Shown here one piece after another: positions 8,401 to 14,976 of a DNA stretch of 32,084 nucleotides; within the stretch, counting starts at the first letter, position 1, and the number at the start of each line of letters is the position of its first letter. The translations under genes were made by a program, and so were the position numbers. Below the pieces are notes generated by a model. That model was not told where the DNA came from. It saw nothing but the letters and a program-made list of their open reading frames with translations, and did not search any database. This DNA comes from JAUVIB01 sp964424545. Lineage in GTDB: Bacteria > Calditrichota > Calditrichia > Calditrichales > Calditrichaceae. The stretch is taken from assembly GCA_964424545.1 (NCBI GenBank), contig CAYRJN010000016.1:1-32084 (forward strand). Direction: 5' to 3'.

Positions 8401-9654
8401 TTACAGGAAAGTTTTATAGATGAATTTGGACAAAAGCAATATAAACCTAAAGAGAGATCAAAACATATTCACCATTGTATTGATGCCGTAACCATTGCCT
8501 GTATGGATAAAAAAAGATATGATGCGTTAGCTTATTCATGGGGTTTGGAAGAAAAAGGAGATCTTGAGAATGCACGTAAAATATTAAAAAATACGAAACC
8601 ATGGCCGTCATTTACACAAGATATGAAGAAATTAGAAGAAGAGGTGTTTGTTGTGCATCGGACAAAAGACAATGTGGGTAAACAAACTAAAAAGAAATGG
8701 AAAAAGCGCGGAATTATTCAACGAAATGACAAAGGTAATACTATATTTTTGCAAGGCGATACGGTAAGAGGCCCCTTACATCGCGAAACTTTTTACGGAG
8801 CTATTGCCCAAGACGCCAACGGCACTGTTAAAAGAGATAAAAACGGCAAAATTATTCCCAATTTCGTTGTTAGAAGGGAACTTACGAAATTAAAGAAAAG
8901 CGATATTGAAAAGATTGTAGATCCGGGTGTTCGCATTATTGTAAAAAAGGCGGTTGAAAACGGATTTATTAAATTCGGCAATTCAGGAGCAAAAATTGAT
9001 GACAATGTAACTATTTGGCAGAATGAAGCGAAAAAGATTCCGTTAAAAAAAGTACGCGTTTATACGCCTTACGTTAAAAGCCCGTTAAAAAACTTTAAAA
9101 AACAGAGGGATGAATCTAAACAGGAATATAAACGTGAATATCATGTGGATAATGATGAAAATTATTGTATGGCAATTTATGAAAATGCCGAAAAAAATAA
9201 ACGCTCCGCAAAAATTGTAACGATGTTAGAAGCCGGACAACAGTTCAAATTAAGCGTTAAAAAAATCAATAAAAATAATAACCTTGTGAACAAAGATTAT
9301 AATGGCCAAAAATTGAAATATATTCTAACCAAAGGAATGATGGTTTTGCTATATGACAAAACCCCGTTAGAGTTAAAAACTTTTGATAAAAAGAGGTTGA
9401 TTGGCCGTTTGTTTGAAATAACTCAATTAGATAAAGAAACTTCCGGGATAAAATTATTACATCATCAGGAAGCGCGCGAGAAAAAAGAGATAACAAAGGC
9501 TATGGGTTTAAAAATCGGTATGAAAGGGGGAAAAAATATTGATCAATATAAAAGTTATCCTTGGATAAAAGTTTCTCCTAATAATTTTGACGTATTAGTT
9601 GAAGGATACGATTTTAATATTAGCATAACCGGTGAAATAGAATTTTTAGGATAA
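5440..9654 (+). CDS. cas9: CRISPR-associated endonuclease Cas9, type II-C
   Basis: 1404 residues; the RNA-guided nuclease cuts both strands of target DNA. RuvC-I is at the N-terminus (LGLDLGTNSIGW, catalytic D8). The Arg-rich bridge helix follows (about 56-82, ERTGYRSARRLIFRRKLRK), then a Lys-rich recognition lobe. RuvC-II carries E751 (INIELAREL), the HNH domain carries H837 (FDIEHTIPRS) with N860 (NYNRNVKKNKMP), and RuvC-III carries H1011/H1012 and D1015 (HIHHCIDAVTIAC). All catalytic positions are intact. Nearly 390 residues after RuvC-III form the wedge and PAM-interacting region. It is longer than the roughly 1000-1100-residue II-C enzymes such as Neisseria Cas9, but II-C proteins of about 1400 residues are known in Bacteroidota-type genomes. 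The ATG follows AGGAG at 5428-5432. Three bases separate it from cas1. Codon use is noticeably richer in A/T than in cas1-cas2. Confidence 0.97.
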   Translation: MSKVLGLDLGTNSIGWAVVESDVKNGEIAISKLNEKGVIIFQEGVKNEKGNEKSKASERTGYRSARRLIFRRKLRKYKTLLTLSKYEMCPLNINDIKKWKNSNFKEYPKNKEFLNWLKTDDSINKNPYYFRDQASRGKIEKLDLGRAFYHIAQRRGFLSNRLDASDNTIIEDNAPQIENIIEEANNKINMLQELNIYFNGFDKNNDTEKPLFRLQKDFFGLIKNSKEDISILKDRLIERLYRKENLGLVKQNIFAITEKIKEGGFETLGQYFYSLYSKEKIRKNYTGREEHYLKEFELICKTQGLEGIHYGIKDPDKKYYGIVKELYKAIFFQGPLKSQKELVGKCSFEKNKPRCSVSHPLFEEFRMWQLLNNIKIKTKNGDRLRFLHRDEKERIITKFYRKSKPYFDFIEIKKELGINNVYNYKDNVTISACPTSAQLKSIFGDNWKEINIEYTTKDVNGNNIKRHVDYHDIWHILFTYTSIQKLEDYAVQKLKLDNRKAKAFSKIHLKKEYANLSLKAIKKILPYLKKGYIYSHAVFMSNMDKVVDSNIWNNDKFRNELDEKINMTITYSGIESQIIQIINGILKTYKDKNEPFKKERIGDYKNLIRESLEQYLGKERWKGLEGKEYILNNAFSDFIKHYKMRSKKGEFIKAKRLDEKIKDLLLGYSEGGVVYCSDERKLDKLYHPSDIETFKPAFIKGKEGYVLGLGSPQTPSVRNPMAMRSLFQLRNLINSLLIEGKVDRFTKINIELARELNDANKRAAIRNWQKENEVYNKKISKRIKEYYAILSKEIEPTENDILKYKLWEEQNEICLYTGKKISISDFIGANPKFDIEHTIPRSVSEDNSQMNKTLCDINYNRNVKKNKMPNELPDKEVILQRIEHWKKKYENLESEISRLIRATKTATTKEQKDRIIQKRHRLSFERDYFKGKYERFIIKEINAGFKNSQKVDIGIISKYARAYLSSVFERVYSVKGSMTAEFRKAWGLQESFIDEFGQKQYKPKERSKHIHHCIDAVTIACMDKKRYDALAYSWGLEEKGDLENARKILKNTKPWPSFTQDMKKLEEEVFVVHRTKDNVGKQTKKKWKKRGIIQRNDKGNTIFLQGDTVRGPLHRETFYGAIAQDANGTVKRDKNGKIIPNFVVRRELTKLKKSDIEKIVDPGVRIIVKKAVENGFIKFGNSGAKIDDNVTIWQNEAKKIPLKKVRVYTPYVKSPLKNFKKQRDESKQEYKREYHVDNDENYCMAIYENAEKNKRSAKIVTMLEAGQQFKLSVKKINKNNNLVNKDYNGQKLKYILTKGMMVLLYDKTPLELKTFDKKRLIGRLFEITQLDKETSGIKLLHHQEAREKKEITKAMGLKIGMKGGKNIDQYKSYPWIKVSPNNFDVLVEGYDFNISITGEIEFLG

Positions 9655-9657
9655 AAA

Positions 9658-10545
9658 ATGTTAAAACGCACCTTACTGTTTTCCAATCCTTATCATTTAA
9701 GCGCCAAAAACAAACAATTGGTGATTAGCGATAAGGGTAAAAACGAAAAACGCACCGTGCCCATCGAAGATATCGGCTATATTGTATTGGAGCATCCGCA
9801 AATAACCTTTACGCAGTCGGTTATACAATTACTCGCAGAAAATAACGCGGCGGTCATATTTTGCAATAATCGTTATATGCCGGTATCCATGCTGCTGCAT
9901 CTCGATAATAACCAAACACAGTCGCAGATATTCCGCGAACAGATCGAGGCAAGCGCGGCGCTCAAAAACAACCTATGGCGGCAGACGGTAAAGGCGAAGA
10001 TCGAAAATCAAGCCGCATTATTATATCTGTTTGATCTGCCCTTTAAGGATTTGTTAAATCTTGCCAAAACGGTAAAATCGGGCGATAAAACCAACGCGGA
10101 AGCGGCGGCGGCGCGTCTTTATTGGCGGCGTCTTTTCGGCGATTCATTCCGACGCTGGCGCGAAGGTCCGCCGCCCAACGCCTTTTTAAATTACGGTTAC
10201 GCCATTCTTAGGGCGGCCACGGCGAGGGCGCTCACGGGTTCCGGTCTGCTGCCGACGCTCGGCATTTTTCATCGCAATAAATATAACGCCTATTGCCTTG
10301 CCGACGATATTATGGAACCGTATCGACCCTTTGTTGACCGGCTTGTCGTTGAAATTACGGCCCTGACCCGTGAAACGGAATTGAGCGGCGAAATAAAACA
10401 ACACTTGTTAACACTATTAACGGAAGATGTGCTTTTTGATAAAAACAAACGACCCTTAATGCTCGGTTTATCACAAACCAGCGCTTCTTTGGCGCGATGT
10501 TTTAAGGGCGAAATACGAAAAATCAGCTATGCCCGATTACAATGA
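9658..10545 (+). CDS. cas1: CRISPR-associated endonuclease/integrase Cas1
   Basis: 295 residues, the usual length for type II Cas1. With Cas2 it forms the integrase that inserts new spacers into the array. The metal-binding residues are visible as E148 (NAEAAAARLYW), H205 (GIFHRNKYNAY) and the acidic cluster D216/D217/E220 (LADDIMEPYRP). The N-terminal beta domain (about 1-75) is followed by the helical catalytic domain. It starts 3 nt after the cas9 stop and overlaps cas2 by four bases (ATGA), so cas9-cas1-cas2 is one operon with coupled translation. Some stretches (10080-10260) are clearly GC-richer than cas9. Confidence 0.96.
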   Translation: MLKRTLLFSNPYHLSAKNKQLVISDKGKNEKRTVPIEDIGYIVLEHPQITFTQSVIQLLAENNAAVIFCNNRYMPVSMLLHLDNNQTQSQIFREQIEASAALKNNLWRQTVKAKIENQAALLYLFDLPFKDLLNLAKTVKSGDKTNAEAAAARLYWRRLFGDSFRRWREGPPPNAFLNYGYAILRAATARALTGSGLLPTLGIFHRNKYNAYCLADDIMEPYRPFVDRLVVEITALTRETELSGEIKQHLLTLLTEDVLFDKNKRPLMLGLSQTSASLARCFKGEIRKISYARLQ

Positions 10546-10880
10546 ACCAAATACGTTTAAACGCTTATAGAATTATGTGGCTTTTTGTCTTTTTTGATCT
10601 GCCGACCAATACCAAAAGCGAGCGCAAAGCCGCCGCACATTTTCGCAAGGACTTATTAAACGACAGGTTCACTATGATGCAATACAGCGTCTATATCCGT
10701 CATTGTCCGTCTAAAGAGAACGCCCAAGTCCATTTAAAACGCGTTAAAGCGGCTATTCCCGATAAGGGACAGGTGAGTATTTTGCAGATAACCGACAAGC
10801 AATTCGGAAATATTATCAACTATTGGGGCAGTAAAACGCCGCCCAAGCAGCCTCTCGGTGTGCAGCTGAAATTGTTTTGA
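10542..10880 (+). CDS. cas2: CRISPR-associated protein Cas2
   Basis: 112 residues with the ferredoxin-like Cas2 fold. Strand 1 (MWLFVFFDLPT) carries the conserved Asp at residue 19, followed by a basic helix (SERKAAAHFRKDLL), then MMQYSVYIRHCPS and GQVSILQITDKQF. It is the structural partner of Cas1 in spacer integration. The start ATG overlaps the cas1 stop (ATGA); an internal Met at residue 12 begins the conserved strand but lacks that coupling. No csn2 or cas4 follows, which sets the subtype as II-C. Confidence 0.95.
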   Translation: MNQIRLNAYRIMWLFVFFDLPTNTKSERKAAAHFRKDLLNDRFTMMQYSVYIRHCPSKENAQVHLKRVKAAIPDKGQVSILQITDKQFGNIINYWGSKTPPKQPLGVQLKLF

Positions 10881-11033
10881 ATTGGCACGATTTTTGGTTA
10901 TCTTATAGCGTTCATTGACACTTAGGATAAAAAAATTGCTCCTTTGCCGCTTCATGGAATGTAAAAAAGGCCGCTTTCCATAAGCGGAATATCCTTGTAT
11001 TACCCTGTTTATACGGGGGTTATACCAACCTGT
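10881..11033 (+). promoter_or_regulatory. cas2-array interval, probable CRISPR leader
   Basis: 153 bp between the cas2 stop and the first repeat. It contains CCGCTT (10971-10976) and AAGCGG (10982-10987), which make a 6-bp hairpin, and an upstream CCGCTTCATGGAA (10947-10959) that can pair instead with TTCCAT-AAGCGG (10976-10987). Only one of the two structures can form at a time. The stretch 10995-11030 contains loose promoter-like boxes (TTGTAT, TATACC) but with poor spacing. The leader role is inferred from its position upstream of the array in the direction in which crRNAs must be read. Confidence 0.4.
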
Positions 11034-11529
11034 GTTGTGGCTTGATGCAATTTAATGATGATTAACAACTGCATAACACAACATTATATAACAGGGATAG
11101 TTGTGGCTTGATGCAATTTAATGATGATTAACAACTGAACTCCAAAACCAGCTTTCGAGCCGTCGTTGTGGCTTGATGCAATTTAATGATGATTAACAAC
11201 CTGCGGCAGGGCGTAAATACGGCCTTGCAGGTTGTGGCTTGATGCAATTTAATGATGATTAACAACAATCATACTTCCGATTGCCGCAATATCTAAGTTG
11301 TGGCTTGATGCAATTTAATGATGATTAACAACAAGAATAGGGTCTATATGTGCGTGTTTATAGTTGTGGCTTGATGCAATTTAATGATGATTAACAACCA
11401 GTGCTTGACAATATAAATGATTTGCATAGTTGTGGCTTGATGCAATTTAATGATGATTAACAACAGCAACACTGTCACTATACGATGCAGTAAGTTGTGG
11501 CTTGATGCAATTTAATGATGATTAACAAC
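11034..11529 (+). CRISPR. type II-C CRISPR array, 8 repeats and 7 spacers
   Basis: Eight identical 36-bp repeats begin at 11034, 11100, 11165, 11231, 11297, 11363, 11429 and 11494. Each starts GTTGTGGCTTGATGCAA and ends GATGATTAACAAC, so the ends form a short inverted repeat (GTTGT...ACAAC). Spacers are 30 bp except the second (11136-11164) and seventh (11465-11493), which are 29 bp. The last repeat shows no decay. The tracrRNA anti-repeat pairs with the GTTGTGG end of the repeat as written, so functional crRNAs are read on the plus strand as spacer followed by the repeat 5' part. I see no spacer matching elsewhere in the window. Confidence 0.98.
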
Positions 11530-11676
11530 GTTCGCCCGAGCATTACCTTCATTTCATATAAAGTATTGATCATATAACGATATTGCCCCGCGTTTGATGA
11601 TATATAAAATTTTATGTATATTACGTATTCCTTAATAATTATCAACAACTTAATCGAATTTTAAGGATAGTTATTT

Positions 11677-12240
11677 ATGACGCAAGTTAGCGGATTGTCG
11701 CTTAAGACCTTTCCCCTGTTCATTAAAACGCGTTTTGGCGACGAAGCCTTCGAAAAATGGAAAGCGGCTTTGGACGGCGAAGCAAAAAAAGTGTTTGTCA
11801 ATCCTTTGATCCATTTGGACGATTGGTATGACTTTAAAACCTTTTTTATAGAACCGATGCAGCTTGTGTGCGATATGTTTTACGAAGGCGACAGCCAATC
11901 GGCGTGGGAAATGGGACGTTTCAGCGCCGAATACGCTTTAAAAGGGGTATTGAAAGTGTTTGTAAAAATGGGCACCACGCTCTTTTTAATGAACCGCGCC
12001 GCCGGCATCGTCAACAAATATTATCAGCCCATGGATATGCGCGTCATAAAAAACGGCAAAAATTACGCCATACTCGCCATCATGGATTTTCCCGATTATC
12101 ATATTTTACTGGAAAAACGTATTTGCGGCTGGGTTGAACGAGCGCTGGAAATCAGCGGCTGCGGTAATATTCAAATCCATATTCTAAAACCTTACCAAGA
12201 GCCGGAGCGTCGCGCGGAAATCAAATTCCAATGGCAATAA
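11677..12240 (+). CDS. uncharacterised soluble protein, possibly DUF2378/TIGR02265-like
   Basis: 187 residues with no signal peptide or membrane segment. It begins SGLSLKTFPLFIKTRFGDEAFEKW and has a helical middle (SAWEMGRFSAEYALKGVLKVFVKMG) followed by a beta-rich end (YAILAIMDFPDYHILLEKRICGWVERALE). The layout resembles the TIGR02265/DUF2378 family first noted in Myxococcales and distantly recalls heme-NO-binding or V4R-type sensor folds. I make this match from general appearance only. The ATG follows TTTTAAGGATAG, a reasonable ribosome-binding site. It sits just downstream of the array but shows no sign of being a CRISPR accessory gene. Confidence 0.55.
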   Translation: MTQVSGLSLKTFPLFIKTRFGDEAFEKWKAALDGEAKKVFVNPLIHLDDWYDFKTFFIEPMQLVCDMFYEGDSQSAWEMGRFSAEYALKGVLKVFVKMGTTLFLMNRAAGIVNKYYQPMDMRVIKNGKNYAILAIMDFPDYHILLEKRICGWVERALEISGCGNIQIHILKPYQEPERRAEIKFQWQ

Positions 12241-12293
12241 ACCGTATGGAAAATGAAGATTTTGCCTGTTTTAGGCTTAGATAGAAGAGATAA

Positions 12294-12484
12294 ATGCCGT
12301 CAACAGCGCCTGATAATAAAAAAAACTTTACGCGGGATGATCTGACGGATAACGGGTAGAAAGATTTTGATAGAGTCCTGGAAATTTTGGAACAATACCA
12401 TGATTGATTTAAAGGACTAAATCCAACAAGTATTTTAGGAGAATCCGCTCTGCGCCTTGACTACTATAAATTTAGGTTCTATAT
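12294..12484 (+). pseudogene. possible decayed small gene with two in-frame stops
   Basis: From an ATG at 12294 the frame reads MPSTAPDNKKNFTRDDLTDNG, then a TAG (12357-12359), KDFDRVLEILEQYHD, a TGA (12405-12407), then FKGLNPTSILGESALRLDY and on to a TAA. All three segments have protein-like composition in the same frame. Together they recall small antitoxin-type proteins whose tail follows an ILExYH helix, but no family can be named. It fills most of the 285-bp gap between the neighbouring genes. Chance open sequence remains a real alternative. Confidence 0.25.
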
Positions 12485-12525
12485 TTAACGGCAATGTATA
12501 AATTAATCGCTGAAAGGGGAAACGA

Positions 12526-14295
12526 ATGAGAACAAAAATATTATGGATTGTTATCCTGTTGTCTCAGCTGCAAATTTACGGCGGCGTCCCTTATCCGCAA
12601 ACCCATCAGCCCTCATCACCTTATTTCATGAAACAGATAAACTTTCAATCAATCTTGTTAAAGACTTTTGGCCCTGATATTTCGGGAATCGTAATGGATA
12701 AATACAGCGACATGAGCTGGAATCCGGCCTTTATATTAAGTAGTTCTGAAAACGGTATTTATATGGACTTTAATTATAGTATATCCCGCCCTTCTTATTA
12801 TAAATATTATCATTCCGGCGAATATAATAATGTGGTTCCCAATTGGTATAGAGGAACCTCTATAAATTCTCTTCAAACGGACCCCTTATATAATTTCGCT
12901 TATGTGCAAAAAATTAATCCGAAAATATCTATTGGAATCATTAACCGTTCCCTCTTTGATTACGGCCCCTTTCGCTCTTCTTCAAACTGGCGTGACTATA
13001 ATTTCGGTACAAACCAGATTTTTTATGACAGCAAAGCCTATGAAGATTTAGAGTCGAAAACGGTTGAAGTAAATAAAAACCAGCAAACGCTTTGGGGCGC
13101 TCAAACCAAGGTTTCACTCGCTTATAAACTCTCTCCAAAGATCGATCTCGGGATAAAATTCGGCCATTATATCTTCCGCCGTTGGGGTGATTTAAACGAT
13201 TCAAAATATTCTAAACAACCGCACTCTTTAATAGATAATTTGAGTGATGAAAATTTTACCATTAATGGCGACCATTTTGAATTTGGCGGCGGTTTGCTTT
13301 ACCATTTTGACGAAAAAACCAATTTAGGATTTTTCGTATCTCTAATGAAAGGGACGGCGGCCGAAGACAATAAATCATTGGATAACTCGGAATATTGGTC
13401 AGAACGTGCAATTGATACGGATTACTACTCCATCAATAAATATAATCTCTCCGCTAATAATGCCTATTCATCAGATGGCAGCAGTCCGTTTTTCACGCTT
13501 ACCTTCCAAAAGGAGATTAGTTCCGATTTTATATTGAGATCATTTTTTAGTTACAGACAGAATAAAAACAGTATTTCCGGAACCGTTTTATCTACAGATA
13601 CATCTTATACGGATAGAACGTTCGATTCTCGGAAATATAATACCAACACCTGGTTTTTTACGAGAGAGGAGCAATTTGGCGGCGCAAAAAGCACCTTAAA
13701 CGGTTCGGGAGAAGAGGACAATAAGAGCTATAAATGGTTTGCATCCCTAATTTATAAAAGCAACAATACTTGGTCAGCCTTTGCAGCCCTTATATTAAAG
13801 AGAAATAGCCGAAACCTTGAATATTCAGAAAATTCAACGTACTATCGCGACACTTTTTCACAACGTTATTTTTATAATCCAGGCACTTCCGGGGACTATT
13901 TTTCTTTTATAAAAAACTACCGCTATTCTTATAATAGTAAGGTGTGGTCTGCAACCATACCCGTGGGTATAAAAGCAAATATAATCGATGGCTTTTCATT
14001 ACTAATAGGTACGGATTTAAGATTCAATCTTATTGAGGTTAAAGAGTCCGGAAATATGCTGTATCCTCAAAAGATAAGACGAGTTACAAAAAATGGAGAA
14101 ATCATAACCGAAGAGATTGAAACAGACCGTCCTGAAACCTATAACTCCGACCGGCCAAAAGTTTTTAATAAAAGTTCCGCTATTCATCTTGGCGCGTTTT
14201 ATGAGCATAAATCCGGAATAAAGATATATGTCAGGACGTCAGGAGATATTTTAGATAAAAATTCATGGACATTTGGCGTGGAATATGTTTTTTAA
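12526..14295 (+). CDS. outer-membrane beta-barrel protein
   Basis: 589 residues. An N-terminal signal peptide (about 1-20, ILWIVILLSQLQIYGG) is followed by a region containing SDMSWNPAFIL, which resembles the (Y/S)WNPA segment of PorV/FadL-like barrels. Many amphipathic strands rich in Tyr, Ser and Asn follow, and the protein ends TFGVEYVF with the terminal Phe typical of Bam substrates. It should lie in the outer membrane; its ligand is unknown. AAAGGGG ahead of the ATG acts as ribosome-binding site. It is flanked by gaps on both sides, so it is probably transcribed alone. Confidence 0.7.
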   Translation: MRTKILWIVILLSQLQIYGGVPYPQTHQPSSPYFMKQINFQSILLKTFGPDISGIVMDKYSDMSWNPAFILSSSENGIYMDFNYSISRPSYYKYYHSGEYNNVVPNWYRGTSINSLQTDPLYNFAYVQKINPKISIGIINRSLFDYGPFRSSSNWRDYNFGTNQIFYDSKAYEDLESKTVEVNKNQQTLWGAQTKVSLAYKLSPKIDLGIKFGHYIFRRWGDLNDSKYSKQPHSLIDNLSDENFTINGDHFEFGGGLLYHFDEKTNLGFFVSLMKGTAAEDNKSLDNSEYWSERAIDTDYYSINKYNLSANNAYSSDGSSPFFTLTFQKEISSDFILRSFFSYRQNKNSISGTVLSTDTSYTDRTFDSRKYNTNTWFFTREEQFGGAKSTLNGSGEEDNKSYKWFASLIYKSNNTWSAFAALILKRNSRNLEYSENSTYYRDTFSQRYFYNPGTSGDYFSFIKNYRYSYNSKVWSATIPVGIKANIIDGFSLLIGTDLRFNLIEVKESGNMLYPQKIRRVTKNGEIITEEIETDRPETYNSDRPKVFNKSSAIHLGAFYEHKSGIKIYVRTSGDILDKNSWTFGVEYVF

Positions 14296-14976
14296 GCGCC
14301 TGATACAATTTAAACATTTTTTTATAGCAGAGTGATGTAATCTTCCCCGACTCTTTATTTAGTGTCTGAACGAAAATACCTTTTTAGGGTATTGCGATCC
14401 CGCATGGGCGGAAGAAGCAATCCCCTTCGGAGGAGCCCATCAATGTGCGCTATGAAAATCTTTTTCTGGCTCAAGGGAAATATGAGGCGGAGGCCGTTAA
14501 TGATATTCCATCGAAAAAAACAGAGATATTAACTGTCGGTAAATTCAGAACTCCTTATCCCATATTGAAAAATATGGCACAAAGACTATTGACTCGTTTT
14601 CCATATAATGTATAAGATGAAACATATTTCGATAATTGTTATTTGCGGTTTTGAATATAATATGCTCCAATATATTAAAAACATTTTGATATTACCAGTC
14701 TTAATAAATGCCTCTCAAATTAATGTATCATTATTACGGATTCTTTGTTTTTCATTAGGGCTTACGGAGGGCGTAAGCACAAATTAATTCCCGTCGGGAC
14801 ACTAATTAACGGCTTATGAGCTGTCGGGAGGAACAAAATGTTAATATTAACGTTACTATATTAACGCAAATAACCCTTTGCGATTTATAAGAAACGTTTG
14901 CGATAAATACAATAAACTAATACCTTTGCACAGCTTCTTATAAAAAAACAACCGAATCAGTTTAAACATTGGTAAA
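14296..14976. other. 681-bp gene-poor gap with repeat-like and hairpin sequence
   Basis: Near 14388-14428 the sequence ATTGCGATCCCGCATGGGCG followed by GAAGCAATCCCC resembles the widespread dispersed repeat family in which ATTGCGA and GAAGCAAT blocks flank GC-rich arms. A hairpin GCTTACG-GAGGG-CGTAAGC lies at 14760-14778, followed by TCCCGTCGGGA (about 14789-14799) inside TTAATT...AATTAA. No clear promoter for the subtilase gene is seen, though it should lie near 14850-14960. A small ORF is listed separately. Confidence 0.4.
14445..14615 (+). CDS. small hypothetical protein or gene relic
   Basis: A 56-codon frame starts at GTG with GGAGG 11 nt upstream (14429-14433) and ends at TAA. It reads MRYENLFLAQGKYEAEA at the start and LKNMAQRLLTRFPYNV at the end. 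Composition is protein-like, but no family is recognised. The frame stays open upstream through the repeat-like sequence, so it could be the tail of a decayed gene. Low confidence. Confidence 0.22.
   Translation: MRYENLFLAQGKYEAEAVNDIPSKKTEILTVGKFRTPYPILKNMAQRLLTRFPYNV

Noticed and set aside
10883..10898. Second sigma-54-like promoter after cas2 (TGGCACG-ATTT-TTGG)
   Set aside because: The -24 box is perfect, but the -12 box ends TTGG instead of TTGC; the GC is nearly invariant, and no activator site is seen nearby.
11677..12240. CRISPR accessory protein downstream of the array
   Set aside because: The 11677-12240 protein has no resemblance to Csn2, Cas4 or known type II accessory proteins, and the array separates it from the cas operon.
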